64,000 nucleotides of DNA from Oceanisphaera psychrotolerans (GCF_001870485.1 NZ_MDKE01000003.1:37364-101363), one strand, 5' to 3'; positions 27,496-40,154 are shown, counted from the first letter of the stretch. The notes: generated by a model not told the origin, from the sequence alone. Numbers and translations are program-made.

Positions 27496-30400
27496 ATGCG
27501 CTTGCCCTTATTTCGTGGCTCTGCCCCGGATGCGGATTTGGCTGACAGTGTCGGCAAGGAACGCAGTCTGCTGTCAGGTATCCTGCTACAGGCGCTGATG
27601 TATGTCTCTCTGGCGCAGTTGACGCTGTGGCTTGAACAGCCGCTGATGTTTTCATTTATGTTCTCGCTGCCCCTGTGGCCGGCGGCGGGGGCAGCGCTGG
27701 TCGGGCTCATGGTGTGGGGGCCGCGTAGCTGGCCTGGGATCGGGCTGGGTGCCGCCAGTGCCTTCGCGTTGCAGGTCATACAGGAGGATGGATTGTTCCC
27801 CATGCTTGCTTGGATGTCGCTGGTGGTCGGTCTGGCTGTGGCCTTGCAGGCCTGGGTGGCTTTTCGGCTGATCCAACCCTATTTCGATGCCCGGGCACGC
27901 TTCGAACGGGCATCGGGCTGCTGTGCCTTGCTGGTGCTGGCCGGCCCACTGGCGAGCCTGATCTCGGCCACCTTTGCCATGGCGGGATTTTATTTTCTGC
28001 AGGAAGAAGCGCTGGCGGTACTGAGCTCCCGTTGGTTCAGCTGGTGGGCCGGTGACAGCCTGGGCGTGCTGCTGGTGTTGTCTTTGTCGGTGGCTTTTAT
28101 ACCGGCAACCGGTCAAATCTGGCGCGCGCACCGTTGGCAGATTATTTTACCCTTGCTGGTGACCAGCCTGTTGATGCTGGGCGGCTACCATTGGCTGGCC
28201 CACAGCAATCGGGTGTTGCATCAGCAGGAGAAATATCAGGATAGCCTCCGCATGAATCAAACCCTGGGGCAATGGTTGCTGACCCAGACGCGAGCGGTGG
28301 AGTCGGTGGCCAGTTTGTTCAATGCCAGTGAACGGGTCAGCCGGGAAGACTTTGCCCGTTTCACGCACAGGATGGTGCGTGACAACAACGATATCGGTGG
28401 CCTGGGCTGGGCGCCCCGGCTTGCGGGGAGCGAACGCGTCGCAATGGAACAGGAGGTCAGGCAGAGCGGCCTGACCCGCTTTACCATCCGCCAGGTCGAT
28501 GACCAGGGTCGGCTGGTGGCGGCCGCAGAGGCCAGCGAGCATTATCCCTTGCTGTATTCGGAGTTGCGTCCGGGGAGCCCGGCACCGGCCCTGGGGCTGG
28601 ATCTCGGTTACCACCCCGACGCCCTGGCCGTGATCCGTCAGGCCAGAGATACCGGGCTGCCGGTGCTGGAAATCCGGCAGCTCTATACGGTGCCGATAGT
28701 GAGCGCAACGACGATTACCGCTTGTTCTTTCCCGTCTATCAAGCCGGATTTGTGCCCGAGTCGGCCACCCTGGCCGACCGTCGCGCCGCGTTGCGTGGCT
28801 TTGCCGTGGGCCTGATTTACCTGGATGACATCTATCAGCCGTTGCAGCAACAGGCCGCGCAACTGGGAATGGGGGTCGGCCTCACTCATCCGGATGGCAA
28901 CTATCTGCCCCTGAGCGGCACTATGCCGGCGCATAATCCATCCTATACCCTGTTGAACAGCCACGTGGAATCTCTGGTCGGCAATGCCTTGCGGCTGACC
29001 AGTTGGGATCTGCAGCCCTGGATTCCAGGCAATTCCACTGCCATGAAGATCTACTTGATGGGCTGCGTGATCATCTTGTTGCTGTTATCGGTGTATGTGT
29101 TGTCGGCGGCGGGACAGCATGTTCGCATCGGCCGTCAGGTCGCCGAACGAACCCTGAAGATAGCTCGGTCGGAAGCCAGGTTGCGTGGCATTATCGATGC
29201 CATGCCCGTTTTTGTGGGGGAAATGACTCCGGACGGCACCCTGCTGGAGTGCAACGGGACCGCACTGGAAACATTTGATTTACGGCGTGAAGAGGTGCTC
29301 GACCGGCCCTTCGAACAGACCCCCTGGTTTACTCATTCGGCGGCGTTGCAGGCCCGGTTGCGCGCAGACATCCGCATGGCCGCCGCCGGCGAAGTGGTAC
29401 GTCATGATCTTGAGCTGGTGGCCGCCGATGGCACCCTGATGACCATGGATTTCATTCTGGTGCCAGTGCGGGATGAACAGGGGAAAGTGCTTAAGCTGAT
29501 CCCCTCGGCGGTGGACATCAGCGCCCGCCGGCAGGTTGAAGTAGCGTTGTTGCGCAGTGAGCAGGCACTGCACGAATTGAACCAGCAGCTGGAGGAGCGG
29601 GTAGCAAGGCGGACACGTCAGCTGCAGGACAGTGAACATTTCATCAGGGGAGTGATTGATGCCTTGCCCTCCCATATTGCCGTACTCGATCAACAGGGGA
29701 TGATACTGCAAACCAATCGGGGCTGGCGTCGCTTTGCGACCGCCAATGGTGGCGATGTGGCCGCGGTGAGCGAGGGAAAAAACTACCTGGCTCAGTGTGA
29801 TTATGAGCAGGAAAACGGTCTCAATGTCGCCGGCCTTATTGGTGAGGTGATAGCCGGGCTGCGCACGGATGCCGGCTTCGAATACGACTGTCACGGCCCG
29901 GATCATCAGAGATGGTTTCATTGCCGTATCACCCGGCTGGCCGAGGCTGGCAAGGTCTGGGTAGTGGTCAGTCACGATGATATTAGCGCCCGTAAAATGG
30001 CGGAACTGTCGATGGCACAACAGGCTGAAGAGCTGGAAATTCGGGTGGAAGCGCGGACCGTCGAGCTCGGGGCCGCTCAACGGGAGGCGGAGCGGGCCAA
30101 CCGTGCCAAGTCGGACTTTCTGGCGACCATGAGTCATGAAATGCGCACCCCCATGAACGGTGTGCTGGGCATGCTCGACGTGCTGGAACGGCAGAATACT
30201 CAGTCCGGGCTTGAAGAGCTGATTGATATTATCAGGGATTCGGGCAGAACCTTGTTGAGCCTGATTGACGATATTCTGGACTTTTCGAAAATAGAGGCGG
30301 GGCGGCTGGAGCTGGAGCAGCTGCCGTTGGCGCTCGATCCGCTGATAAAAGAAGTCTGCACGGTATTGATGCCCACGGCCGAAGACAAGCGGGTGGCCGT

Positions 30401-31661
30401 CAGTTGCCGTATTGCCCCGGATGTGCCGCAACAGATCTATGGGGATCCGGTACGACTGCGTCAGATCTTCTATAACCTGCTGGGCAATGCCATCAAGTTC
30501 AGTGCCGGTCGTCCGGAGCAGCCCGGGCTGGCAGAACTCAGCATCGAGCTGCACAGCAGGGAACCGTGGTGTCTGAAGCTGGCGGTCAATGATAACGGCA
30601 TCGGTATCCCCCCCGAACTGCAGGCCGATGTGTTCAACCCCTTTGTTCAGGCCGAAAGTTCGACGACTCGCCACTTCGGTGGTTCCGGTCTGGGGCTGGC
30701 CATCTGTCGGCGGCTGGTTGACATGATGCAGGGTGATATCAGCGTACAGAGTACTCCCGGAAAGGGGACGACCTTTACCCTGATGCTGCCGGTACAGCCG
30801 GTGCCTGAACCCGTTGCCGTTGGGCCGGTGCTGGCGGAGACGGTCTCGGCAGACCCAGAAACGGATGATGCGTTGTCCCCGGGGACGGCGGTTCAACAGC
30901 GGGAGCAGTTGATACTGGTGGCGGAGGATGATCCGACCAACCGGAAAGTGATACGGCAGCAACTTGCGTTGCTGGGCTATGGTTCGGTCGTGGCTGAAGA
31001 CGGTTACCAGGCTTTGCAGCAGTGGCGTAATGGCGGGTTTTCTCTGCTACTGACCGATCTGCATATGCCGGAAATGGATGGCTATCAACTGGCGGCGGCC
31101 ATCCGCCGGGAAGAGCAGGGACCACCGATGCCGATTCTGGCGCTGACCGCCGATGTGTTACGGCTCGGAAAGCACGAAAACTCGGATCTGGATGATTACC
31201 TGACCAAACCCATCAGCCTCGATATGCTCGGCGCCACGTTACAGAAGTGGCTGTCTGACTCTCCGCCGCTGGAATCTATGCAAGCAACGGAAACCGAAGA
31301 ACCGGTGCTGGAACTCTCGGTCTTGTATGGCCAGATCGGTACTGACCAGGAGGTGATCCGTGAGCTGCTGGCCGCCTACCAGGTCGGGCTGCTGGATGCA
31401 GGCAGTGCGCTTTTTACTGCCCATCAGGAAGGTGACCTTGCTTCGATTGCCGAACTGGCACATCGGCTAAAGTCCTCTTCCCGTGTGGTCGGTGCATTGC
31501 GGTTGGCGGAGTTGTGCGCGGAACTGGAAGTACAGAGCCAACACCGTACCCAGAGTGAACTGGCTCCTCTGTTCATGCAGTTCGAGTCGCAGACAAAACG
31601 AGTCGAGGACTGTCTTTCCGAAATACTGAGTGAAGATAGCCGGGCATCAACTATCAACTAA
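27496..31661 (+). CDS. MASE1-CHASE-PAS-PAS hybrid histidine kinase with Hpt (frameshifted)
   Basis: With one base restored near 28694 this reads as about 1388 residues. It starts with a polytopic MASE1 sensor (about residues 20-205; PLWPAAGAALVGLMVWG), followed by a periplasmic CHASE domain (about 240-490; GLDLGYHPDALAVIRQARDTG in part) and a membrane helix. Two PAS domains, the dimerisation domain with His about 881 ([14 protein letters not shown]), the ATPase (GGSGLGLAI), a receiver with Asp about 1188 ([12 protein letters not shown]) and an Hpt with His about 1323 (AHRLKSSSRVVGA) follow. It heads a run of four signalling genes; the receiver-EAL gene begins 38 bases downstream. The ligand is unknown. 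Confidence 0.87.
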
Positions 31662-31699
31662 CAATTAATAACAAAGATGAGTAGGGGTACGAGTCCGAT

Positions 31700-32907
31700 A
31701 TGAAAATACTGGTGGTCGACGATGATCCTTTTATGCTCCAGGTATTGAAGCGCCAGCTTACGCTTGCCAGTAGCAAGGAAATTATTGCCTGCACCTCTGC
31801 CGAGCAGGCGTTGAGCTTGATGAGGCAGGACGACGGTACTATTGGCCTGGTGATACTGGATCTGCAAATGCCGGATATGGATGGTATCGAGTGTGTCCGT
31901 CATCTGGCTCGTATCGGTTATTCAGGCAAGCTGCTGTTGCTCAGTGGCGAAGACGAACGAATTCTGTCGACGGCTCAATCTCTGGCCAGGGGGCATGGGT
32001 TGAATGTGCTCGACGCGATCCAGAAGCCGATTTCCCTTCAACACCTGAGCCAGATTTTAGCGCAGACTCAGCCCTCACCCGCAACGCTGAACGGAGGGCT
32101 TGGTGAGTTGTGCAACCCGGACGACCTGGTCAGGGGCATCGCCGCCGGCGAACTGATCAATCATTATCAGCCGAAGGTGGTGCTGGCCAGCGGAGCGGTG
32201 GATGGGGTCGAGGCGCTGGTGCGCTGGCAGCACCCCCGGCATGGCCTTATCTATCCCGATCTGTTTATCCCGGTGGCCGAGCAGCATGGGCTTATCGACG
32301 AGTTGACCCGTTGCGTGATGCGTCAGGCACTGCATGATGCTCGTCAGTGGCGACAACAGGGCCTCGATTTCAATATCGCCGTCAATGTCAGCATGGATAA
32401 TATCAGCTCGCTGTTGTTTCCCGACTTTGTTACCCGGTTGGCGGCGGAAACCGGCATGCCGCTGGAGCAGCTGACCCTGGAAGTGACAGAAAGCCAGCTG
32501 ATGGCGGAGCCCCTGAAGGCGCTCGATACCTGACCCGGCTGCGTTTGAAGCGCATTGGCCTCTCTATCGATGATTTCGGTACCGGTTATTCCTCCCTCGC
32601 CCAGCTGAGAGACATTCCGTTCAGCGAGCTCAAGATAGATCGCAGTTTTGTGCATGAAGCCAACCGGGATCCAACCCGCAAGACCATTTTTGACGCTATT
32701 CTGGGCATGGCCGAGCAACTGGGCATGAGCACCGTGGCCGAAGGCGTGGAAGATGCCGATGACTGGAACTACCTGAAGCAGACGGGCAGATGCCGGCTGG
32801 CTCAGGGGTACTTTATCGCCCGGCCCATGCCGGCCGGACAAATCAGCGCCTGGCTTGACCAGTGGCATGATCAAATGAACCGGCTACCGCCCCCCCGGGA
32901 ACCATAA
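31700..32907 (+). CDS. Receiver-EAL response regulator, c-di-GMP phosphodiesterase (frameshifted)
   Basis: About 402 residues once one base is restored near 32530. The receiver domain (1-120) has acidic VVDDDP and acceptor Asp 54 in [10 protein letters not shown]. The EAL domain follows directly, with VEALVRW (Glu 171), [30 protein letters not shown] and AEGVED all present, so it should be active. The break falls just before the DDFGTGYS motif. This is the VieA/RocR type of output, in which phosphorylation controls hydrolysis of c-di-GMP. Its place between hybrid kinases suggests they phosphorylate it. The next kinase starts two bases after its stop. Confidence 0.87.
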
Positions 32908-32909
32908 TC

Positions 32910-35792
32910 ATGACTGCCGTACCATCGCCGACGTTGGACGACAGCCAAGCATGGGCTGGTGCCCGTCCCTGGCTTCGCCCGCTGTGGCGTTCCTGCGCCT
33001 TGATACTGGGTTATGCCGTGCTGGCCTGGTTGGGCATGTGGCTGGCCACCCCGCCCGTGTATGCGGCGCCGATCTGGCCTGCCGCCGGGCTGGCGCTGTT
33101 TGGCCTGTTGATCTGGGGCCGGCAGTACTGGCCGGCAGTCTGGCTGGGCGGCTTTGGGGCGGATTTTCTGCACAATACCTGGTTGACCGGCGATGATCCG
33201 GGCCTGGCGGTGATGCTGATGACCGCCATTCCGGCGGTGGCGGCCACCCTGGGGGCCTGGTTGGGGGCGGTCTGGCTGGCCCCTCTGGCCGACTCGCGCC
33301 GCCAGGCCGAGCGGGAAGGGGAAGTCCTGCTGCGGCTGGTACTGGCCGCCCCGGTGGCCTGTACCCTGTCGGCCACGGCGGGCATCACCACCATGTATCT
33401 GTTCGGTGGCCTGTCGGTCGAACTGTTGCTCGGCAACTGGCTGGCCTGGTGGTCGGCCGATACTCTGGGGGTGCTGATGATAGCCCCCTTCCTGCTGCCT
33501 CTGTTGTCCGACGCCTACCGTGAAACCACGGCCAGTGTGCTCAAGATGATGTTTTTACCCCTGCTGGTGATCATAGTGTCGGTGATCGGCCTGATGCTGC
33601 TTGGGCGCATGGAGCAGTCGGAGCATCGACAGCATATCAATGTGTCCGGCGAGGTGCTGCATGAGTACCTCGAAAGCAGCCTGTTGCGCCAGCAGGAGGC
33701 GGTGTACGAGGTGGCCGATGTGGCCTCGGGGGATGATGACCTTGATCAGGCCGAGTTTGTCCGCCTTACCCGGCGGCTGATCAACAGCGGGGTAGTGAAG
33801 GGACTGGCCTGGGTACCCAGGGTGCGGGCCACCGACCGCGAGGTATTCGAGTCAGCTATCGCTCAGCATAGCTGGCCGGAGTTTCATCTGCTCGAGAAAA
33901 ACGCCCGGGGGGATTTTGTGCCGGCCTCGGCCCGCGCCGAATACTATCCGTTTGTTTTTGCCGCCTCGGCGCCGGAGTATGCCCCCGTCATCGGGGAGGA
34001 TCTGGGTGCCAAGGCGGACTGTATGGCGGCAATCACCCAGGCCGCCGCCAGTGGCCTGCCGGTGCTGCAACTGTGGAAAGCCCCTTTGGAAACAGTCAAG
34101 GGGGGTGCCTGGCGTCTCTTTGTTCCCGTGTACCGGCCCGGCTTTGATGCTGAGCCGGCGTCGCCTGCGGCGCGACGGCAGGCCTTGCTGGGGGTTGCCG
34201 TGGGCTTTGTTCATGCAAGGGAGCTGGTGCTTGGTCTGGCCGAGCGCTCCACTCAGGTTGGACTCTCCAGCCGGCTGACCCTGACTCAGCAGGGCCAGCC
34301 GCTGACGCTGCTGGATCAGCGAGGGGCGGTGCACGAGGGCATACGGGCCGACTGGCAGCTTGGCCCCCAATGGCTCGGTGATACCCGGCTCGAACTGGAA
34401 AGCTGGGCGCCGCTGCCCTGGCAGCCGGGCCAGTCCCCCATGATGAAGCTGTTTATCGTGGGGGTGGTATTGCTGTTGCTGCTGGTGACCTCATTTACCA
34501 CCAATGTCATCGGCCAGAGCATCCGTACCCGACGCCTGGTGGCGGACAGAACCCGCGAACTGGACGAGGCCCGCCGTGCGGCGGAACAGGCCAATCAGGC
34601 CAAATCCGACTTTCTCGCCAACATGAGCCATGAAATCCGTACCCCCATGAACGGCATTCTCGGCATGGCCGAATTGCTGCCGCACCAGCATGACATCGAC
34701 ACCCGCAACGAGACGGTGGGTATCATCAGAACCTCGGCGCAATCACTGTTGCAACTGATCGACGACATCCTCGACTTTTCGAAAATCGAGGCGGGTCTGC
34801 TTGAGCTCGAGCAAACCCGGATGAATATTCACAAGCTGGTGGAGAGCGTGCACCTCAGCCTGCAGCCGATGGCGTCGGCCAGGCAGGTGGACATCAGTTG
34901 CGAGATCGATAAGGCGGTGCCGGCCGAGTGTGGCGGGGATCCGCTGCGCTTGCGTCAGCTGCTCTACAACCTGCTGGGCAATGCCATCAAATTCAGTGCG
35001 GGTCGCCCCGGTCTGCGGGGGCAGGTGCGGCTGCGGGTCGAACGGGAGAGCCGGGAGCCGCTGCGGCTGTCATTGCAGGTGGCCGACAACGGCATCGGCA
35101 TTGCCCCCGAGCAGCAGGCAGCCTTGTTCCAGCCGTTTATTCAGCTGGAAAGCTCCACTACCCGTCGTTTTGGAGGCACCGGCCTGGGACTGACCATCTG
35201 CCGGCGACTGGTGGAGATGATGGGCGGCGACATTCGGGTCGACAGTGCTCTTGGCGCGGGGGCCGTGTTTACCCTGAGCCTGCCGGTACAGGCGGTGACG
35301 CCGCAGAGTGGGTGGGCAGAACCCGGGCCTGGTCTGGTTGTGCCTGCCCGGACCATCAGGGTACCGGCAGTCACGGGGGCACGGATCCTGGTGGCGGAAG
35401 ACGATGCCGTCAACCAAAAGGTGATACTGCGCCAGTTGGCGTTACTCGGTTATCAGGCCGAGCTGGCGGTTAATGGTCGGGAGGCGCTGCGGCGCTGGCA
35501 ACAGGGCGGGTTTGTGTTATTGCTCACCGATCTGCACATGCCGGAGATGGACGGCTATCAGCTGGCCGGCGCCATCCGTCGACGGCAGCAGGGACATCCG
35601 CTGCCCATCATCATGCTGACCGCCGATGTGTTGAGTGCACGGTCACAGGCCGAACGACCTCGGGGGGTGGACGACTACCTGACCAAGCCGGTACGGCTGG
35701 ATGTGCTGGCCGCCAAGCTGCAGCAATGGCTGCCGGCGGCGGATCCAGGCTGGCCTTGTCAGCCAGCCGCCCCCTTAAATCAGGAGACATGA
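32910..35792 (+). CDS. MASE1-CHASE hybrid histidine kinase without Hpt
   Basis: An intact 960-residue paralogue of the kinase at 27496. It has MASE1 (about 28-210; [17 protein letters not shown]), CHASE (about 225-470), a membrane helix at about 510-530, dimerisation His 574 ([14 protein letters not shown]), the ATPase (GGTGLGLTI) and a receiver with Asp 874 ([14 protein letters not shown]). It has no PAS domains and ends shortly after the receiver, so it has no Hpt of its own. To pass phosphate on it would need the Hpt of one of the neighbouring kinases. It ends in an ATGA overlap with the next kinase gene. Confidence 0.92.
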   Translation: MTAVPSPTLDDSQAWAGARPWLRPLWRSCALILGYAVLAWLGMWLATPPVYAAPIWPAAGLALFGLLIWGRQYWPAVWLGGFGADFLHNTWLTGDDPGLAVMLMTAIPAVAATLGAWLGAVWLAPLADSRRQAEREGEVLLRLVLAAPVACTLSATAGITTMYLFGGLSVELLLGNWLAWWSADTLGVLMIAPFLLPLLSDAYRETTASVLKMMFLPLLVIIVSVIGLMLLGRMEQSEHRQHINVSGEVLHEYLESSLLRQQEAVYEVADVASGDDDLDQAEFVRLTRRLINSGVVKGLAWVPRVRATDREVFESAIAQHSWPEFHLLEKNARGDFVPASARAEYYPFVFAASAPEYAPVIGEDLGAKADCMAAITQAAASGLPVLQLWKAPLETVKGGAWRLFVPVYRPGFDAEPASPAARRQALLGVAVGFVHARELVLGLAERSTQVGLSSRLTLTQQGQPLTLLDQRGAVHEGIRADWQLGPQWLGDTRLELESWAPLPWQPGQSPMMKLFIVGVVLLLLLVTSFTTNVIGQSIRTRRLVADRTRELDEARRAAEQANQAKSDFLANMSHEIRTPMNGILGMAELLPHQHDIDTRNETVGIIRTSAQSLLQLIDDILDFSKIEAGLLELEQTRMNIHKLVESVHLSLQPMASARQVDISCEIDKAVPAECGGDPLRLRQLLYNLLGNAIKFSAGRPGLRGQVRLRVERESREPLRLSLQVADNGIGIAPEQQAALFQPFIQLESSTTRRFGGTGLGLTICRRLVEMMGGDIRVDSALGAGAVFTLSLPVQAVTPQSGWAEPGPGLVVPARTIRVPAVTGARILVAEDDAVNQKVILRQLALLGYQAELAVNGREALRRWQQGGFVLLLTDLHMPEMDGYQLAGAIRRRQQGHPLPIIMLTADVLSARSQAERPRGVDDYLTKPVRLDVLAAKLQQWLPAADPGWPCQPAAPLNQET

Positions 35793-38700
35793 ACCGCATG
35801 CAGGAAGCACCCCAGACCGCACAGGATCAGGACCACCGTAGGCACAGGCCAGACGAGGCCTTCTCCTGGATCAAGGCCGCTCTGATAGTGCTTGGCTATC
35901 TGGTCCTGGCCGGCCTGGGTCAATGGCTGGCAGGGCCACCAGTACGAGCCTCGTTGCTCTGGCCCGCCGCCGGCCTGGCGTTGTTTGCATTGTTGCTGTG
36001 GGGAAACCGCTACTGGCCGGCAGTCTGGCTGGGGGCCTTCTGTGTTTCGCTGTTTCAAAGAACCCTGCTGATCGACCAGCCGGCGACCTTGTTTGCGGTT
36101 CTGTTCAGCGTGTTGCCGTCGATAGGCATGACCCTGAGTGCCTTGCTGGGTGCCCGCTGGCTGAATCCGCTGGTCGCGCCCGAACGGGGCAACCTGAAGG
36201 AAAGCCAGGTACTGCATCGGCTGTTGCTGGCCGGGCCGGTCGCCAGCGCTGTGGCTGCGACCACGGGGGTGGTCAACCTGGCCCTGTTCGAGGGATTGCA
36301 GATCGAATTGATCGCCGCCAGCTGGATGACCTGGTGGGCCGGCGATACCTTCGGCGTGCTGCTGGTGGCGGCCCTGCTGCTGCCCCTGTGGTCCGGTCTC
36401 TATCAGGAGCGCAGCTTGCTTGCCCGCAAGCTGCTGTTTTTGCCGCTGCTGGTGGTTGTTCTGACCACCTTGGGCTTCACCCTGCTGCAGCGGGCGGAGC
36501 AGGCCGAGCGGCGACAAGATATCGGGACGGCCGGCGAAGTGTTGCATGAATATCTGGAAGGGCATTTACTGCGCCAGCAGCAGGCCGTGGATTCGGTGGC
36601 GGATTTTGTCTCCAGCAGTGGCGCCATTACCCAGGCCCAGTTCAGCCGTTTTTCACAACGGATACTGGACAGCGGTGTGGTGCAGGGGCTGGCCTGGGTG
36701 CCCATGGTGGCGGCCGATGCCCGGCACTCGCTGGTAGCGGATATGCGGCGCCGGGGGCTGTCAGGCTTTCGGCTGGTGGAGCCGGACGGGGAAGACGGTT
36801 TTATTCCGGTGTTGGCGCGAGACACTTATTTTCCCCTGAGCTTTCATGGCAAAACGGCAGCCATGCCGCCCACCGGCCTGGATCTGGGCAGTGCCCCCGT
36901 GCTCCGCTCGGCGATGATGCGGGCGGCAATCAGCATGCAGCCGGTGCTGGTACAGGGTTGCGCCTGTCACCTCTATGATGATGAATCCATCGGCCACTGG
37001 CGGCTGTTGGTGCCGGTTTACCGCCAGGGGGAGGCGGACAGGCGGGCATTGGCCGATGAACGCCACGTTGCCTTGCGGGGGTTTGCCGTTGGCTTTATCC
37101 GGATGGAGGGCCTGATCACGGCTCTGGCCGGGAAGGGGGCGGAAGGCGGCCTGCTCAGCCGGCTCACCCTGATTGATGGTGAAGGGAATGCCAGCCTGTT
37201 GCTGGATCAGCGCCTGCCCTCGCAGGCAGAACGACCACCTGAGTGGCAGCTGCATCCGGAGCCGCTGGGTGATGCCCGCTTCCTGCTGGAGAGCTGGACC
37301 CCGGCGCCCTTGCTGGCGGCGGGTCAGTCCGTGATGATGACGGTGTACATCATCGCCGCCATGATCATCCTGCTGCTGGCGATATCCTTTGCCCTGGTGT
37401 CCGTCGAGCAGAGCCTGCATATCCGGCGCCGGGTCGCCGAGAGTACCGAGGAACTGCACGTCGCCCGCCGCGAGGCGGAACGGGCGAGTCAGGCCAAGTC
37501 GGAGTTTCTGGCGACCATGAGCCATGAAATTCGTACTCCCATGAACGGGGTGCTGGGAATGCTGGAGGTGCTCGAACGGCAGAGTACCGACAGCGGCCAG
37601 CGGGATACCATTCACATCATCAGGGACTCGGCCCTGTCGCTGCTGAGCCTGATCGACGATATTCTCGACTTTTCCAAGATAGAGGCCGGGCGGCTCGAGC
37701 TGGAGCGCACCCGCTTTGCGCTGAGTCCGCTGGTGGAAGGCGTCTGCGCCACCCTGTATCCGATGGCCATCGACAAGCAGGTGGATGTGACCTGCTATAT
37801 CGGGCCCGAGGTACCACAGATGATCGAGGGCGATCCGACCCGGCTGCGCCAGCTGATTTACAACCTGCTCGGTAATGCCATCAAGTTCAGTGCCGATCGC
37901 GATGAGCTGCGTGGTCGGGTCCGGCTCCGGATCACGCTAGGTGTGAATTCCCGGTGGCTGCGGGTGCGGGTGATCGATAACGGCATCGGCATCGATCCCG
38001 CCATGCAGCAGGAGCTGTTCCGTCCCTTTGTACAGGCGGAAAGCTCCACTACCCGGCGCTTTGGCGGCTCGGGCCTGGGCCTGGCCATCTGCCAACGGCT
38101 GGTGGATATGATGCAAGGGCAGATTTCCCTCGACAGCCGGCCGGGGCTGGGGTCGACATTTACCATCAGGCTGCCCCTGCTCGATCCGGAGCCGGTGGTG
38201 CAGCAGGCGCCGTTGAGCGGAGTCGACTGCGTGCTGATCGGCGGTGAGACCGAACGCGCCGAGGATATCCAGACCCTGCTGACGGCCGCCGGTGCCCGGG
38301 TGCGGGTGGCGGACAGCCGGCAGCAGGCCGAGGCCATGGCCGCCGAGTGGGACGATCCCGTGCTGATCCATGACAGCGACGTCGATGATGATGCGCTGTT
38401 GTCCGGCGCCGGCCTGCCGTCCGGGCGTCTGTTGTGGCTGACCCGGGGGCGTCGTCGCCAGCCCAGGTGGGTGCATCATGATCTGTTGACCCTCGACGGT
38501 GATTTTCTCGAACAACAACGGTTGCAGCAGGCGGTGCTGATGGCGGCCGGCAAGGCGGAGGTGCCGGTCGGAGAGCCGGTGACCCGGGCGCGACGGTGGC
38601 CGAGGCGAGGGGCAAGGGCCAGTTGATCCTGGTGGCGGAAGACGACACCACCAACCAGAAGGTCATTCTGCATCAGCTGGCGTTGCTGGGCTATCGCGCC

Positions 38701-39381
38701 GAGGTGGCGGCGAACGGCCAGGACGCTCTGCAACGCTGGCGGCAGGGTGAATTTGCCTTGTTGCTGACCGATCTGCATATGCCGCAGATGGATGGCTTGC
38801 AGTTGGCCAGGGCAATCCGGCAGGAAGAAGGCAAGGGGAGGCACCTGCCGATTATCGCCCTGACCGCCGATGTGCTCAGTGTGCGTCAGCGTATCATCGA
38901 TGGGTCGGGGTTCGATGATTGCCTGAGCAAACCAATTCAGCTGGACGTGCTGGGGGATATGCTGCATCACTGGCTCCCCGGCGCCAGGGAAGTCGCCGTC
39001 GAGGCGCCGGAGCGGGTGCCGTCATCGACGGTGGTGGAGCTGTCGGTGCTGAGGGAGCTGGTCGGTGATGACGAGCAGATCATACAGGCGGTGTTGTCGG
39101 ATTTTCAGGTGTCGCTCCGTCGGTCGGCAATAGCATTGCGTGAGGCCTATATCAAGGGGGATGCCCGGCAAGTGGGGGCGATAGCCCATCAGTTGAAGTC
39201 TGCCGCCCGAACCGTCGGCGCGCTGGCGTTTGCGGACAGCTGCGCCGAGCTGGAAACCGTGTGCAAGGCCGGGCAACAGGCCGGACTGACGCCGTTGATC
39301 AGTCAGTTCGAGCGAAACCTGACGCTGGTTGAAACCAGTATTGAAGAGCAGTTGATACCCATCGGATTAAACAACAGGTGA
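35789..39381 (+). CDS. MASE1-CHASE hybrid histidine kinase with Hpt (frameshifted)
   Basis: The third MASE1 kinase, about 1197 residues once one base is restored near 38590. It has MASE1 (about 30-215; [17 protein letters not shown]), CHASE (about 230-480), a membrane helix, His about 579, and the ATPase (GGSGLGLAI). A poorly conserved receiver-like segment from about 808 lacks a clear acceptor site. A full receiver with Asp about 995 ([12 protein letters not shown]) and an Hpt with His about 1134 ([13 protein letters not shown]) follow. I start at the ATG overlapping the previous stop, after AGGAGA. The part downstream of the break can be read separately from 38596, which may make the gene look like two. 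Confidence 0.87.
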
Positions 39382-39395
39382 GCTAACGGTAAGCC

Positions 39396-40154
39396 TCAAC
39401 GCACCCAGCCGATGCACCTCTCGGGCAGAACGGGGCGATAGGGTGGGCGCGAACCGGCGGGGATGGCGCCCGCCTTGTCGTTCAGCCAGCTGGCCAGCTC
39501 GCGGCCACAGCCGGTGCCGGCGGGCACGGCGGCCTGGGGCTCGCACTGGTTATCTCCTGGCGGGCAGTGCAGCCGTACATGAAAATGGCTGGAATGACCA
39601 AACCAGGGGCGGAGTTTGCCCAGCCAGTCGGCCTCGCCGTAGGCCCGGCACATGGCGCTCTTGATCAGGGGGTGCACGAAAATACGGCTGACCCGCTCAT
39701 CCTGCGCCGCCAGGGCGATCAGCTGGCGTTGTGGATCGCGAAAATGGGCGTTGAGGATATAGTAGCGATGATCCACCATATCGACCGCCTTGATGCGCTC
39801 CAGCCGTCGGGTGTCCGGGTTCCTGGGGGGCGGGCGCAGCCAGATATCGGCATCGAGCCCGGTCTGATGGCTGCGATGGCCAGACCGGAAGGGACCGCCG
39901 CGCTCCATGGCAATGTCGGCGACCAGCATCGGCGGCAGGCCGGCCTGCCGGACGTGACGCCCCAAATCCTGCAAATAATCGATCAGCGGCGGCTGGCCAT
40001 AGAAACGCTCGCGGTTGGCGCGGATCACATAAAAACCGGGCCCGGAGGCGGGCAGCGGCCGGGCGTTCAGCTGGCAACCGGCGGCATAACTGCCGATGGC
40101 CTCGGCCCAGACCAGACTGGGCAGCCATAACAATAACCCGATCCATTTAATCAT
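39396..40154 (-). CDS. mepA: Penicillin-insensitive murein endopeptidase MepA
   Basis: A periplasmic zinc peptidase of 252 residues that cuts D-Ala-meso-DAP cross-links in peptidoglycan. It has a signal peptide (IGLLLWLPSLVWA) and the LAS-type metal motifs: His and Asp in SGHRSHQTGLDADIWLR and the C-terminal HSSHFHVRLHCP. Cysteine pairs match the family's disulfides. I start at the ATG at 40152-40154 because a purine-rich GGAG lies upstream; an in-frame ATG at 40178 would hide the signal peptide behind eight residues. It is convergent with the third MASE1 kinase. Confidence 0.92.
   Translation of the reverse strand: MIKWIGLLLWLPSLVWAEAIGSYAAGCQLNARPLPASGPGFYVIRANRERFYGQPPLIDYLQDLGRHVRQAGLPPMLVADIAMERGGPFRSGHRSHQTGLDADIWLRPPPRNPDTRRLERIKAVDMVDHRYYILNAHFRDPQRQLIALAAQDERVSRIFVHPLIKSAMCRAYGEADWLGKLRPWFGHSSHFHVRLHCPPGDNQCEPQAAVPAGTGCGRELASWLNDKAGAIPAGSRPPYRPVLPERCIGWVR

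Noticed and set aside
38596..39381. Separate single-gene receiver-Hpt protein
   Set aside because: It joins without overlap to the preceding kinase after one restored base, and the paralogue at 27496 has the same receiver-Hpt order within one protein.
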